Shown: positions 8,604 through 17,191, counted from the first letter of the stretch. The stretch is DNA of 64,000 nt from Pseudomonas viridiflava (GCF_900583165.1 NZ_UTKY01000034.1:186001-250000); one strand, 5' to 3'. The notes: generated by a model not told the origin, from the sequence alone. A program made the numbers and translations.

Positions 8604-9716
8604 ATGCCTTACGAACCGAATGACCGCCTGCTCCAACACTTCGAACAAAACGGGGCTGACCTCACGCAGCAAATCGAAGCACAACTCCAACTGATCGCCC
8701 CCAACAGCAAGAACATCCCCTTGTATCGCGACATGATCCTCACGGTGCTGCGCATGGCACAGGACGACCGCGACCGTTGGAACGCCAAGATCACCCTGCA
8801 AGCCATTCGCGAACTAGACAACGCCTTCCGCGTGCTGGAGCAATTCAAGGGGCGTCGCAAGGTCACCGTGTTTGGCTCAGCGCGCACACCGGTTGAAAGC
8901 CCGCTGTATGCATTGGCCCGGGAAGTCGGCGCACTGTTGGCGCAATCGGACCTGATGGTGATTACCGGCGGCGGTGGCGGCATCATGGCCGCCGCGCACG
9001 AAGGGGCGGGGTTGGAACACAGCTTGGGGTTCAACATTAACCTGCCGTTTGAACAGCATGCCAACCCCACCATTGATGGCACCGACAACCTGCTGTCTTT
9101 CCATTTTTTCTTCACCCGTAAGCTGTTCTTCGTTAAGGAAGCTGATGCGCTGGTGCTTTGCCCAGGCGGCTTCGGCACCCTGGACGAAGCACTGGAAGTG
9201 CTGACTTTGATCCAGACCGGTAAGAGTCCACTGGTACCCGTGGTGCTACTGGACGCGCCAGGCGGCGGTTTCTGGCAAGGCGCCTTGGACTTTATTCGCA
9301 GTCAACTCGAAGCCAATCGCTACATCCTGCCTACCGACCTCAAGCTGGTACGGCTGGTGTATAGCGCTGATGAGGCGGTGGACGAGATCAACAGGTTCTA
9401 TGCCAACTTCCATTCCACCCGTTGGTTGAAGCGCGAATTTGTTGTGCGCATGCATCACCCGCTCAGTGATCGGGCATTGGCTCACTTACAGAGTGAGTTT
9501 GCCAGCCTGCGGCTAAGCGGGGAGTTCCAGCAGCACGGCTATACGGGTGAGGAGCATGACGAACCGAAGTTCAGCCATCTGACGCGGCTGGTGTTCAACT
9601 TCAACGGGCGCGATCAGGGCCGGTTGCGGGAATTGGTGGATTACATCAATTTGCCGGAGAACTGGGCGCAGGCTCAGGGGAAGGCACAGCAGCGTGTGGC
9701 GCCGGAGCCGGCTTGA
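8604..9716 (+). CDS. TIGR00730/LOG-family Rossmann nucleotidase with long N- and C-terminal extensions
   Basis: The central domain (about residues 90-260) is a LOG/lysine-decarboxylase-like Rossmann fold that in relatives cleaves nucleoside 5'-monophosphates to base and ribose 5-phosphate. Signature motifs are VFGSARTP, ITGGGGGIMAAAHEGA and the catalytic PGGFGTLDE. At 370 residues it is longer than plain LOG enzymes (~190): about 85 residues precede and 110 follow the core. An AGGAG sits eight bases before the ATG, and the gene ends at a strong terminator. Substrate unknown; AMP-type nucleotides are the best guess. Confidence 0.82.
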   Translation: MPYEPNDRLLQHFEQNGADLTQQIEAQLQLIAPNSKNIPLYRDMILTVLRMAQDDRDRWNAKITLQAIRELDNAFRVLEQFKGRRKVTVFGSARTPVESPLYALAREVGALLAQSDLMVITGGGGGIMAAAHEGAGLEHSLGFNINLPFEQHANPTIDGTDNLLSFHFFFTRKLFFVKEADALVLCPGGFGTLDEALEVLTLIQTGKSPLVPVVLLDAPGGGFWQGALDFIRSQLEANRYILPTDLKLVRLVYSADEAVDEINRFYANFHSTRWLKREFVVRMHHPLSDRALAHLQSEFASLRLSGEFQQHGYTGEEHDEPKFSHLTRLVFNFNGRDQGRLRELVDYINLPENWAQAQGKAQQRVAPEPA

Positions 9717-9737
9717 TATTTTGAAAGTGCAAAAAAA

Positions 9738-9768
9738 GGCCCGCTATTTTTAATAGCGGGCCTTTTTT
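9738..9768 (+). terminator. Rho-independent terminator after the LOG gene
   Basis: GGCCCGCTATT...AATAGCGGGCC perfect stem with a T6 tail. Confidence 0.92.
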
Positions 9769-9816
9769 GTGGGGCTGGGGTTAAGTATTTGGGGCTGCTG
9801 CGCAGCCCAGCGCGGG

Positions 9817-9870
9817 GCAAGCCCGCTCACCACAGCAAGCCTGCTAACCACAGCAAGCCCGCTCAATATA
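9817..9870. repeat. Three tandem 18-bp repeats
   Basis: Three head-to-tail units, GCAAGCCCGCTCACCACA, GCAAGCCTGCTAACCACA and GCAAGCCCGCTCAATATA, are followed by a partial fourth start (AGCAAGCTGCC). They lie between the LOG terminator and the 3' end of recX. The GCAAGCCCGCT core resembles REP sequence. Confidence 0.85.
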
Positions 9871-9888
9871 AGCAAGCTGCCATGGAAC

Positions 9889-10356
9889 TCAGTCGTCCAT
9901 GTCTCGGCCGCTCAATAAGCGGCTGATCATCTCCATGGAGAAACCACGATAGCTCAGAAAACGACCCTGTTTTGCTCGCTCTTTAGCATCGATGGGCAGA
10001 TGGCCAGAGAATTTGCGGCGCCAAGTGTCTTCCAGCTGCGACCGCCAGCTAATACCGCACTCACGCAAGGCGAGGTCGATATCAGCACGTTGCAAGCCAC
10101 GTTGACTCAGTTCTTCGCGAATTCGCGCCGGGCCGTAGCCGGAACGTGCTCGGTAGGAGACAAAGCTTTCGAGGTATCTTGACTCCGACAACAGCCCTTC
10201 TTCCGTCAAACGGTCAAGAGCAGTGTCAATCATCTCGGGTTCTGCGCCGCGCTGACGCAACTTACGCGTCAGCTCGACTCGACCATGCTCGCGGCGAGCG
10301 AGCAGGTCCATGGCAGTGCGCCGAACGGCGACGAGTGTATCGAGTACAACTGTCAT
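9889..10356 (-). CDS. recX: RecA regulatory protein RecX
   Basis: RecX binds RecA filaments and limits their extension and co-protease activity. The 155-residue sequence has the RecX three-helix repeats: [34 protein letters not shown] and [18 protein letters not shown]. It ends in the usual [20 protein letters not shown] block. It starts eight bases after the recA stop and is probably transcribed from the recA promoter. Confidence 0.94.
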   Translation of the reverse strand: MTVVLDTLVAVRRTAMDLLARREHGRVELTRKLRQRGAEPEMIDTALDRLTEEGLLSESRYLESFVSYRARSGYGPARIREELSQRGLQRADIDLALRECGISWRSQLEDTWRRKFSGHLPIDAKERAKQGRFLSYRGFSMEMISRLLSGRDMDD

Positions 10357-10364
10357 CGTTAAGA

Positions 10365-11423
10365 TCAGATATCAGTGTCGGCTTCTTCTACTTCTTCAAC
10401 CGGCTCACGATTAGCAGCCGCTTTTACGTCTGGCGCTGCAGTCAGCAGCTTGTCGCGGATCTGCTTTTCAAGCGTGGCGGCGATATCCGGGTTTTCTGCC
10501 AGGAACTTGGCCGAATTAGCCTTGCCTTGGCCGATCTTGCTGCCGTTGTAGGCATACCAGGCGCCAGACTTTTCAACGAAACCGTGCAGCACGCCCAGGT
10601 CGATCATCTCACCGTTCAGATAAATGCCCTTACCGTAGAGAATCTGGAACTCGGCCTGACGGAAAGGCGGCGCCACTTTGTTCTTCACGACTTTAACGCG
10701 GGTTTCGCTACCAACAACCTCGTCACCTTCCTTCACCGCGCCAGTACGACGGATGTCCAGACGGACCGAAGCGTAGAACTTCAACGCGTTACCACCGGTG
10801 GTGGTTTCCGGGCTGCCGAACATCACGCCGATCTTCATACGGATCTGGTTGATGAAGATCACCAGGCAGTTGGCGTTCTTGATGTTACCGGTGATTTTAC
10901 GCAGCGCCTGGGACATCAGACGGGCTTGCAGGCCTACGTGCATATCACCCATTTCGCCTTCGATCTCGGCCTTGGGCACCAGGGCTGCCACGGAGTCGAC
11001 CACGATAACGTCGATGGCGTTGGAGCGTACCAGCATGTCGGTGATTTCGAGCGCTTGCTCACCCGTGTCCGGCTGGGAAACCAGCAGGTCGTCAACATTG
11101 ACGCCCAGTTTGCCGGCGTACTCAGGATCAAGAGCGTGCTCGGCGTCGACGAACGCACAGGTGGCGCCCATTTTTTGCGCCTGGGCAATCACCGACAAGG
11201 TCAGGGTGGTTTTACCGGAAGATTCAGGGCCGTAGATTTCAACGATACGGCCTTTTGGCAGGCCGCCAATGCCGAGTGCAATGTCCAGACCCAGAGAGCC
11301 AGTGGAGATAGCCGGGATCGCCTGACGGTCGTGATCGCCCATACGCATTACGGCACCCTTGCCGAATTGACGTTCGATCTGACCCAGGGCCGCAGCCAAG
11401 GCTTTCTTCTTGTTGTCGTCCAT
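10365..11423 (-). CDS. recA: Recombinase RecA
   Basis: RecA (352 residues) catalyses strand exchange and stimulates self-cleavage of LexA and phage-type repressors. The Walker A motif is GPESSGKTT. The MAW block [14 protein letters not shown], the disordered DNA-binding loops and the acidic C-terminal tail ([10 protein letters not shown]) are present. The start at 11423 ([13 protein letters not shown]) is the family start; 23 extra upstream residues in frame are not conserved. A LexA box lies about 40 bases upstream. The order pncC-recA-recX is standard for Pseudomonas. Confidence 0.98.
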   Translation of the reverse strand: MDDNKKKALAAALGQIERQFGKGAVMRMGDHDRQAIPAISTGSLGLDIALGIGGLPKGRIVEIYGPESSGKTTLTLSVIAQAQKMGATCAFVDAEHALDPEYAGKLGVNVDDLLVSQPDTGEQALEITDMLVRSNAIDVIVVDSVAALVPKAEIEGEMGDMHVGLQARLMSQALRKITGNIKNANCLVIFINQIRMKIGVMFGSPETTTGGNALKFYASVRLDIRRTGAVKEGDEVVGSETRVKVVKNKVAPPFRQAEFQILYGKGIYLNGEMIDLGVLHGFVEKSGAWYAYNGSKIGQGKANSAKFLAENPDIAATLEKQIRDKLLTAAPDVKAAANREPVEEVEEADTDI

Positions 11424-11463
11424 TAAAGTCCTCACGTAATCAATAAGGCCTGACGGCCAACAC

Positions 11464-11479
11464 CTGTATAAGTAGACAG
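11464..11479 (-). promoter_or_regulatory. LexA box of recA
   Basis: CTGTATAAGTAGACAG matches the LexA consensus CTGT-N8-ACAG and lies 41-56 bases before the recA start codon. Confidence 0.9.
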
Positions 11480-11506
11480 TATTGTTCCACAAAGATCTGA
11501 AATCGC

Positions 11507-12013
11507 CTACCCCTGATTTTCTATTTCTACTGCAGCTCGTCGCAACAAGCCCTCTAGGGCGGCCTTTACCGTTTGTCGGCGGACCTCGTCGCGGTTGCCG
11601 GTGAAGTGCTGGAGCTTGGCCGTCACCTCATCGCCAACACCGAAGGCGAGCCACACAGTGCCCACCGGTTTGTCCGGCGAACCACCATCCGGGCCCGCTA
11701 CACCGCTGACCGCCACCGCGAATCTGGACAGGCTTTTTTCCTGGGCGCCACGGACCATCGCCTCCACTACTTCCTGACTGACAGCACCCACTTTTGCAAA
11801 CAACGTTTCCGGCACATTTAATTGCCGGGTCTTCTGTCGATTGGAATAGGTGACATAACCTGCCTCGAACCAGGCTGAGCTCCCCGGAATTCGCGTTATG
11901 GCTTCCGCAATACCGCCGCCTGTGCAGGACTCGGCAGTGGTGACATGGGCATTGAGCACCTGTAGACGGCGCCCAAGGTCGGCAGCCAGTTGAGTGATTT
12001 CCTTCACGGTCAT
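11507..12013 (-). CDS. pncC: Nicotinamide-nucleotide amidohydrolase PncC (CinA C-terminal domain)
   Basis: This stand-alone CinA C-terminal domain (168 residues) deamidates nicotinamide mononucleotide in NAD recycling. Signatures are [27 protein letters not shown]-like VTYSNRQK, and [11 protein letters not shown] followed by [10 protein letters not shown]. It lies upstream of recA on the same strand, the well-known cinA-recA arrangement. A 7-bp-arm hairpin (12021-12043) stands just upstream of its SD-like CGGAG. Confidence 0.94.
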   Translation of the reverse strand: MTVKEITQLAADLGRRLQVLNAHVTTAESCTGGGIAEAITRIPGSSAWFEAGYVTYSNRQKTRQLNVPETLFAKVGAVSQEVVEAMVRGAQEKSLSRFAVAVSGVAGPDGGSPDKPVGTVWLAFGVGDEVTAKLQHFTGNRDEVRRQTVKAALEGLLRRAAVEIENQG

Positions 12014-12020
12014 CTCCGGA

Positions 12021-12043
12021 GGTGGGCGGGGGATTTGCCCACC
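12021..12043. repeat. Small hairpin upstream of pncC
   Basis: GGTGGGC...GCCCACC, a perfect 7-bp inverted repeat with a 9-base loop, located between the holin stop and the pncC start. There is no T-run, so it is not a clear terminator. Confidence 0.6.
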
Positions 12044-12104
12044 CTACAGGAGCCAATCCCACGCGCAAGCGGCTGGAAGATTCAAGGTGTTTACTCACTC
12101 TGCA

Positions 12105-12437
12105 TCAAGGGCGGTCCACCGTATCATTGACCCCTATTCGCCTGGCGGACCAACGCTCGTAAAGCCCGATGGCTGCATCAGCGCCGGCCATGGCAGTCAT
12201 GCAACCGATCGCTGCGGCGGCCCAGACCGACAGACCTGCGGCATACAACAACATCACCGCCGAAACCCCGCAGGCCATGCACGCACCCGAGCGCAATGCC
12301 AGCCGTCGAATCAGGCCCCAACCACGCGCGCCCTCTTTGTCGGCGCGCCACATTTCCCCGCACACGCCGCCAATCAGTGCAAGCAAGATGACCAACCAAA
12401 TGGGGAGCTCTGCGACTACTTGCTGATCAATTGCCAT
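12105..12437 (-). CDS. Phage/tailocin-type holin (LydA-like, holin superfamily III)
   Basis: A small membrane protein of 110 residues. A first hydrophobic helix (IWLVILLALIGGVCG) is followed by a charged loop (EMWRADKEGARGWGLIRR) and two further hydrophobic stretches, ending in a basic tail (ERWSARRIGV). This layout matches LydA-type holins found at the start of Pseudomonas R-tailocin clusters. The ATG at 12437 has a near-perfect AGGAGGTG six bases upstream. Holins form inner-membrane holes that release endolysin, but no lysin or tail gene is present: the next gene is pncC. It appears to be what is left of a tailocin at the mutS/cinA site. Confidence 0.82.
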   Translation of the reverse strand: MAIDQQVVAELPIWLVILLALIGGVCGEMWRADKEGARGWGLIRRLALRSGACMACGVSAVMLLYAAGLSVWAAAAIGCMTAMAGADAAIGLYERWSARRIGVNDTVDRP

Positions 12438-12461
12438 GTTGCACCTCCTGGAGTGAATGCG

Positions 12462-12480
12462 GTTTAACTGCTTGTTAAAC
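12462..12480. promoter_or_regulatory. Perfect 7-bp dyad in the holin leader
   Basis: GTTTAAC-TGCTT-GTTAAAC lies 25-43 bases before the holin start codon, between the holin SD and the five-fold repeat array. It could be an operator or overlap the promoter. Confidence 0.5.
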
Positions 12481-12503
12481 AGTGAAACTAAAAAGCGTTG
12501 GCG

Positions 12504-12597
12504 TCCTTGCCGGGTGTAACTGACGTCCTTGCCATCGCTCTGATGGCATCCTTGCCGGTGTTGCATGCCTTCCTTGTCTTCCTCGACAGCATCCTTG
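12504..12597 (-). promoter_or_regulatory. Five phased CAAGGA repeats upstream of the holin (activator-site array)
   Basis: TCCTTG on the plus strand (CAAGGA on the holin strand) begins at 12504, 12526, 12549, 12571 and 12592, a period of 21-23 bp or about two helical turns. Four of the five copies extend to GGCAAGGA(T/C)G. The array sits 67-160 bases before the holin start codon, where a multi-site activator such as a PrtN-like protein would bind. Binding partner is inference. Confidence 0.65.
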
Positions 12598-12643
12598 CCG
12601 CCTTCACCAGACTTTATTGCCTGGCTTGAGATGGAGCATAGAT

Positions 12644-12659
12644 ATGTATGGATATACAG
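12644..12659 (-). promoter_or_regulatory. Near-consensus LexA box
   Basis: On the minus strand this reads CTGTATATCCATACAT, matching CTGT-N8-ACAG except for the last base. It lies upstream of the holin repeat array. Confidence 0.45.
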
Positions 12660-12660
12660 T

Positions 12661-12711
12661 CAATGCACAAATGCATTCTATTTTGCCGATTTGTTGCACT
12701 AATGCATTTGC
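12661..12711. promoter_or_regulatory. TGCATT-rich operator-like sites upstream of the holin
   Basis: AATGCACAAATGCATT (12662-12677) and TGCACTAATGCATTTGC (12695-12711) share the AATGCAT/ATTTGC words with the dyads in front of the repressor gene (13562-13600). They are candidate sites for the same repressor. Confidence 0.5.
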
Positions 12712-12756
12712 GACCTTGCAGGCCGGGGGATTGGCGGCTTTTAACGGACGAAAAAA

Positions 12757-12776
12757 AGCCCGCGCATTGGCGGGCT
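12757..12776. terminator. Terminator downstream of the repressor gene
   Basis: AGCCCGC-GCATTG-GCGGGCT stem with an A-run on one side and a T8 run on the other. On the minus strand it closes the repressor gene (stop at 12795). Confidence 0.85.
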
Positions 12777-12794
12777 TTTTTTTACGTAATGACT

Positions 12795-13529
12795 TCAACG
12801 AGCGTACATTCCCCACCAAAACACATGACCCAGCAAGCTGATCTGCTCATCTTGGATTTCTTGGAAACTGTAGTCCTCGTCCGGGTGCTCATCGCGATTG
12901 AAACTGCGCAAGCGAATCCCGGAAGGCAGGCGATAGAGCTGTTTCACCCGCAATTGCCCATTGTGATTTATAGCGTACAAGTCGCCATCGACAATATCAC
13001 CAATCCCGCTCTTGCCCGCATTCACCCCTACTGTCGCGCCATCACGCAACACAGGCAACATACTGTTGCCACGCACCGTCACACACTTGGCCTGGTCGAA
13101 TTGCACGCCGTTATGCCGCAGGCTGCGCTTGCCGAAGCGCAGGCTGGCCTTCTCGTTTTCCTCGATGACGAATCTTCCTGATCCAGCAGCCAATTCAACC
13201 TCGCGCAGAAAGGGGATCGACACCTCATCGTCATTCACGGGGGTGTCGTCGTCCCAGAGGCTTATGTCCTTGAGTTCCGAATGCATCGGGTTGCGGGTAT
13301 CTTCTCGCGTCACACCCAGCGCCACGCGCCCGCGCAGCTGGTCGGTGCTGAGGCTGAAGTACTCGGCGATACGAGAGATGTGCCTGTCGGAGGGGTCGAC
13401 TATCTTGCCGCTGAGGATCCGTGACAGTGTCGACTGAGGCACGCCCGTGCGCCGGTGAAGCTCCGTGGGGGAGATCCGGTCGCGGTCCAATAGCTCTCTT
13501 AAAACGATAGAAACGTTGCGTTTTTGCAT
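12795..13529 (-). CDS. prtR: PrtR-like S24 repressor (tailocin/phage CI type)
   Basis: A 244-residue repressor. The N-terminal Cro/CI helix-turn-helix reads ISPTELHRRTGVPQSTLSRILSG. The C-terminal LexA-like S24 domain has the catalytic serine in VRGNSMLPVLRDG and lysine in NHNGQLRVKQLYRL. Ala-Gly for autocleavage appears as ELAAGSG. Such proteins are cleaved with RecA help after DNA damage and then release tailocin genes. In many fluorescent pseudomonads prtR lies beside mutS, as here. The start at 13529 (MQKRNVSIV) is preferred over an upstream TTG. Three overlapping dyads lie just upstream. Confidence 0.85.
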   Translation of the reverse strand: MQKRNVSIVLRELLDRDRISPTELHRRTGVPQSTLSRILSGKIVDPSDRHISRIAEYFSLSTDQLRGRVALGVTREDTRNPMHSELKDISLWDDDTPVNDDEVSIPFLREVELAAGSGRFVIEENEKASLRFGKRSLRHNGVQFDQAKCVTVRGNSMLPVLRDGATVGVNAGKSGIGDIVDGDLYAINHNGQLRVKQLYRLPSGIRLRSFNRDEHPDEDYSFQEIQDEQISLLGHVFWWGMYAR

Positions 13530-13561
13530 AGCGCGGATAGTGACGCGGGATTTGGGCGTTG

Positions 13562-13600
13562 GCAAATGCCAATTTGCATCAACTATGCATTATTGATGCA
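13562..13600 (-). promoter_or_regulatory. Operator-like dyads upstream of prtR
   Basis: GCAAAT-GCCA-ATTTGC (13562-13577) is a perfect 6+6 dyad. TGCATCAA (13575-13582) and TTGATGCA (13593-13600) form a second perfect inverted repeat around an ATGCAT (13585-13590). Position 33-71 bases before the prtR start fits autoregulation. Confidence 0.6.
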
Positions 13601-13730
13601 TCGAATCAGCCCTTTTCCAGGCCTGCGAACGGCCGACCTCGCGTGTTAACCTTGCCGCCATCGCAAAATCAGCAGGGCCGAGTGCCCCACCTTTGCCCCA
13701 CTCCTTTTCAACGAATTTGCTAACTATCTG

Positions 13731-16322
13731 ATGAGTAAAAACACTTCCGATCTGTCCTCCCACACCCCGATGATGCAGCAGTACTGGCGCCTGAAAAACC
13801 AGCACCCTGATCAGCTGATGTTCTACCGCATGGGCGACTTCTACGAGATCTTCTATGAGGATGCGAAGAAGGCTGCCAAGCTGCTGGACATTACCCTGAC
13901 CGCACGCGGTCAGTCGGCGGGGCAGTCGATTCCGATGTGTGGGATTCCTTACCACTCGCTGGAAGGTTACCTGGTCAAGCTGGTTAAGCTGGGCGAGTCG
14001 GTGGTGATCTGTGAGCAGATCGGCGACCCGGCCACGAGCAAGGGGCCGGTGGAGCGTCAGGTGGTGCGCATTATCACGCCGGGGACGGTGAGTGATGAGG
14101 CGCTGCTGGATGAGCGTCGCGACAACCTGATCGCCGCGGTATTGGGCGACGAGCGTCTGTTCGGTCTGTCGGTGCTGGACATCACCAGCGGCAATTTCAG
14201 CGTGCTGGAGATCAAGGGCTGGGAGAACCTGCTGGCCGAGCTTGAGCGCATCAACCCGGTGGAGTTGTTGATTCCGGATGACTGGCCCAAGGACCTGCCA
14301 GCGGAAAAACGTCGTGGGACCAAGCGCCGTGCGCCGTGGGATTTCGAACGTGACTCGGCGCTGAAAAGTCTGTGCCAGCAATTCTCTGTGCAAGACCTGA
14401 AAGGCTTCGGTTGCGAAACCCTCACCCTAGCCATCGGCGCCGCCGGTTGTCTGCTCAGCTATGCCAAGGAAACCCAGCGCACCGCCCTGCCGCACTTGCG
14501 CAGCCTGCGACATGAGCGCCTGGACGATACCGTGGTGCTCGATGGCGCGAGCCGTCGCAACCTGGAGCTGGACACCAACCTGGCCGGCGGGCGCGATAAC
14601 ACCCTGCAATCGGTGGTCGACCGGTGCCAGACCGCCATGGGCAGCCGCCTGCTGACCCGCTGGCTAAACCGCCCGCTGCGGGACTTGAGCGTGCTGCAAG
14701 CCCGTCAGACGTCTATTACCTGCCTGCTGGACGGCTATCGCTTTGAAAAGCTGCAGCCGCAGCTAAAGGAAATCGGCGATATCGAGCGCATCCTGGCTCG
14801 GATCGGCCTGCGTAACGCGCGGCCGCGAGACTTGGCGCGCCTGCGCGATGCCCTCGGGGCTTTGCCGCAGCTACAGGCTGCAATGACCGATCTGGACACG
14901 CCACACCTGCAACAACTCGCCGTGATCGCTAGTACCTATCCGGAACTGGCAGCACTGCTGCAAAAAGCCATTATCGACAACCCGCCAGCCATCATCCGTG
15001 ATGGCGGCGTGCTGAAGACCGGTTACGACAGCGAACTGGACGAGTTGCAATCCTTGAGCGAAAACGCTGGGCAGTTCCTGATTGACCTGGAAGCCCGCGA
15101 AAAAGCCCGTACCGGCCTGGCCAACCTGAAGGTCGGCTACAACCGCGTACATGGCTACTTTATTGAGCTGCCAAGCAAGCAAGCGGAGTCGGCACCTATC
15201 GACTACCAGCGCCGCCAAACCCTGAAGGGCGCCGAGCGCTTTATCACCCCAGAGCTTAAAGAGTTCGAGGACAAGGCGCTGTCGGCCAAGAGTCGTGCCC
15301 TGGCCCGGGAAAAGATGCTTTATGAGGCCCTGCTGGAAGACCTGATCAGCCAACTGGCGCCGCTGCAAGACACTGCCGCTGCCCTGGCAGAACTGGATGT
15401 GCTGAACAACCTCGCCGAACGTGCGCTGAACCTCGACCTGAACTGCCCGCGCTTTGTAAGTGAGCCGTGTATGCGCATCGTGCAGGGTCGGCACCCGGTG
15501 GTGGAGCAGGTATTGACCACGCCATTCGTCGCCAACGATCTGTCGCTGGACGACGACACCCGCATGTTGGTGATCACAGGTCCGAACATGGGCGGTAAAT
15601 CCACCTATATGCGTCAGACAGCATTGATCGTGCTGCTGGCCCATATCGGCAGCTTCGTGCCGGCGGCCAGCTGCGAGCTGTCCTTGGTGGACCGCATCTT
15701 CACCCGGATCGGTTCCAGCGATGACTTGGCCGGCGGCCGCTCGACCTTTATGGTGGAAATGAGCGAAACCGCGAACATCCTGCACAACGCCACCGAGCGC
15801 AGCCTGGTGCTGATGGACGAAGTGGGGCGCGGCACCAGCACCTTCGACGGCCTGTCCCTGGCATGGGCGGCGGCCGAGCGTTTGGCGCACTTGCGTGCCT
15901 ATACGCTATTTGCCACCCACTACTTTGAACTGACGGTGTTGCCGGAAAGCGAGCCACTGGTCGCCAACGTGCATCTGAACGCCACTGAGCACAATGAGCG
16001 CATCGTGTTCCTGCACCACGTGCTGCCTGGGCCTGCCAGTCAAAGCTACGGCCTGGCCGTCGCCCAGCTGGCCGGCGTCCCGAATGAGGTAATCACCCGC
16101 GCCCGCGAACACCTGAGCCGCCTGGAAACCACAGCTTTGCCCCATGAAACCGTGGTCGCCAGCCCAACCAAGGCCTCCAGCAAACCGGCTGCCCCGCACC
16201 AGAGCGATATGTTCGCAAGCCTCCCCCACCCGGTGCTGGAAGAGCTGGCAAAGCTTGATCTCGACGACATGACACCGCGCAAAGCGCTCGAAATGTTATA
16301 TGCACTGAAGGTTCGGATATAA
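13731..16322 (+). CDS. mutS: DNA mismatch repair ATPase MutS
   Basis: MutS (863 residues) recognises mispaired bases and recruits MutL. The mismatch-reading Phe-X-Glu motif is [13 protein letters not shown] near residue 35. The ABC-type ATPase domain begins with the Walker [10 protein letters not shown] near residue 617, followed by the signature [21 protein letters not shown] and Walker [13 protein letters not shown]. The C-terminal dimerisation segment ends the protein. Length is normal. The gene forms one border of the tailocin hotspot, with pncC as the other. Confidence 0.98.
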   Translation: MSKNTSDLSSHTPMMQQYWRLKNQHPDQLMFYRMGDFYEIFYEDAKKAAKLLDITLTARGQSAGQSIPMCGIPYHSLEGYLVKLVKLGESVVICEQIGDPATSKGPVERQVVRIITPGTVSDEALLDERRDNLIAAVLGDERLFGLSVLDITSGNFSVLEIKGWENLLAELERINPVELLIPDDWPKDLPAEKRRGTKRRAPWDFERDSALKSLCQQFSVQDLKGFGCETLTLAIGAAGCLLSYAKETQRTALPHLRSLRHERLDDTVVLDGASRRNLELDTNLAGGRDNTLQSVVDRCQTAMGSRLLTRWLNRPLRDLSVLQARQTSITCLLDGYRFEKLQPQLKEIGDIERILARIGLRNARPRDLARLRDALGALPQLQAAMTDLDTPHLQQLAVIASTYPELAALLQKAIIDNPPAIIRDGGVLKTGYDSELDELQSLSENAGQFLIDLEAREKARTGLANLKVGYNRVHGYFIELPSKQAESAPIDYQRRQTLKGAERFITPELKEFEDKALSAKSRALAREKMLYEALLEDLISQLAPLQDTAAALAELDVLNNLAERALNLDLNCPRFVSEPCMRIVQGRHPVVEQVLTTPFVANDLSLDDDTRMLVITGPNMGGKSTYMRQTALIVLLAHIGSFVPAASCELSLVDRIFTRIGSSDDLAGGRSTFMVEMSETANILHNATERSLVLMDEVGRGTSTFDGLSLAWAAAERLAHLRAYTLFATHYFELTVLPESEPLVANVHLNATEHNERIVFLHHVLPGPASQSYGLAVAQLAGVPNEVITRAREHLSRLETTALPHETVVASPTKASSKPAAPHQSDMFASLPHPVLEELAKLDLDDMTPRKALEMLYALKVRI

Positions 16323-16464
16323 CGCTCGGCTTTGCAAACTGGTAGACTCTCGCGCGGTTTGGGATGCTGCTGGCTTTTAGCCTGGCCTGCAGACTATCGC
16401 TCCCGAACCTCGCGAGCCCTGCCACAAAGGGTTTCGCTGCCGCCGCCTGAGGAGAAAATTAGAA

Positions 16465-16788
16465 ATGACCTTCGTCGTCACCGACAACTGCATCAAGTGC
16501 AAGTACACCGACTGTGTGGAAGTATGTCCGGTGGACTGCTTCTACGAAGGCCCGAACTTCCTGGTAATCCACCCGGATGAGTGCATCGACTGCGCCCTGT
16601 GTGAGCCAGAATGCCCGGCCGTCGCCATTTTCTCCGAGGATGAAGTCCCGGCAGAGATGCAGGAATTTATTCAGTTGAACGTCGAGCTAGCGGAAATCTG
16701 GCCAAACATCACTGAGAAGAAAGATTCGCTGCCAGATGCAGCGGAATTTGATGGCGTCAAAGGCAAGATCAAAGACCTCGTGCGCTAA
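16465..16788 (+). CDS. fdxA: 7Fe-8S ferredoxin FdxA
   Basis: A 107-residue ferredoxin carrying one [3Fe-4S] and one [4Fe-4S] cluster. The first set is [17 protein letters not shown] and the second is [12 protein letters not shown]. The C-terminal extension (KIKDLVR) is typical of the Azotobacter-type ferredoxin I family. It lies 140 bases after mutS with a GGAG before the start and ends in a compact terminator. The mutS-fdxA-rsmZ order is standard in Pseudomonas. Confidence 0.96.
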   Translation: MTFVVTDNCIKCKYTDCVEVCPVDCFYEGPNFLVIHPDECIDCALCEPECPAVAIFSEDEVPAEMQEFIQLNVELAEIWPNITEKKDSLPDAAEFDGVKGKIKDLVR

Positions 16789-16805
16789 CAGCGCCGCCGC
16801 CAAAC

Positions 16806-16833
16806 AAAAAGGCCCTTCAAGGGCCTTTTTTGC
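16806..16833 (+). terminator. Terminator after fdxA
   Basis: AAGGCCCTTCAAGGGCC stem with a T6 tail. Confidence 0.9.
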
Positions 16834-16867
16834 GTTCAGGGATTAGTCAGCGCACTTTTTTGCGGGC

Positions 16868-16894
16868 AAAAAAAAGGGGCGGTATGACCCGCCC
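16868..16894 (-). terminator. rsmZ terminator
   Basis: On the minus strand, GGGCGGGTCATACCGCCCC followed by eight T. Confidence 0.9.
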
Positions 16895-17001
16895 ACATTT
16901 TTTCCCTAGTCCCTTTATTCCTTTTCATCATCCTGATGAATCGCATCCTGCGACGTTCCTTCAAACCATCGTTCCATAATGGCTGTGTCAATCCGTGGAC
17001 A
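16868..17001 (-). ncRNA. rsmZ: Regulatory sRNA RsmZ
   Basis: RsmZ sequesters the translational repressors RsmA/RsmE and is made under GacS/GacA control. On the minus strand the transcript starts near TGTCCACGGATTGACACAG and contains eight GGA motifs (CGGATT, TGGAAC, AGGAAC, CAGGATG twice, AGGAAT, GGGACT, GGGAAA). Several lie in short hairpin loops, such as CGCAGGATGCG and CATCAGGATGATG. It ends in a GGGCGG-TCATA-CCGCCC terminator with a T8 tail (plus-strand bases 16868-16894). A TAAGAT -10 element lies at 17010-17015. Position beside fdxA agrees with other pseudomonads. The 5' end may be off by a few bases. Confidence 0.92.
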
Positions 17002-17173
17002 CAGGGCTGATCTTAGAGAGTTCCATAAGATGTTCAACGGGATGCGTCGAGCCCACTGACAAGCCGACAGCCGAAAACATTTATAAATATTTGTTAACTT
17101 TCAATAAGATAGAAAAATCTCTCGCAATTTCGGGCGGCTCAGGCAGGCCGAAAAAACCATTCACTTACGGGAA

Positions 17174-17191
17174 AGTAAGTGAATGCTTACA
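17174..17191 (-). promoter_or_regulatory. GacA-type upstream activating sequence of rsmZ
   Basis: On the minus strand this reads TGTAAG-CATTCA-CTTACT, close to the GacA UAS TGTAAG-N6-CTTACA. It is centred about 180 bases upstream of the rsmZ start, the known distal position in P. protegens. An adjacent dyad TCACTTAC...GTAAGTGA lies at 17161-17182. Confidence 0.75.

Noticed and set aside
9817..9870. Short CRISPR-like array
   Set aside because: The 18-bp units are directly adjacent with no spacers, and no cas genes are present.
10146..11426. Plus-strand open frame of 426 codons opposite recA
   Set aside because: It is the antisense of recA, whose product and LexA box are unmistakable; the protein looks like reverse-translated recA with many His and Gln.
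12604..12819. Small minus-strand frame between the holin and prtR
   Set aside because: It overlaps a terminator, the LexA-like box and the operator-like sites, and translates to a composition unlike a protein.
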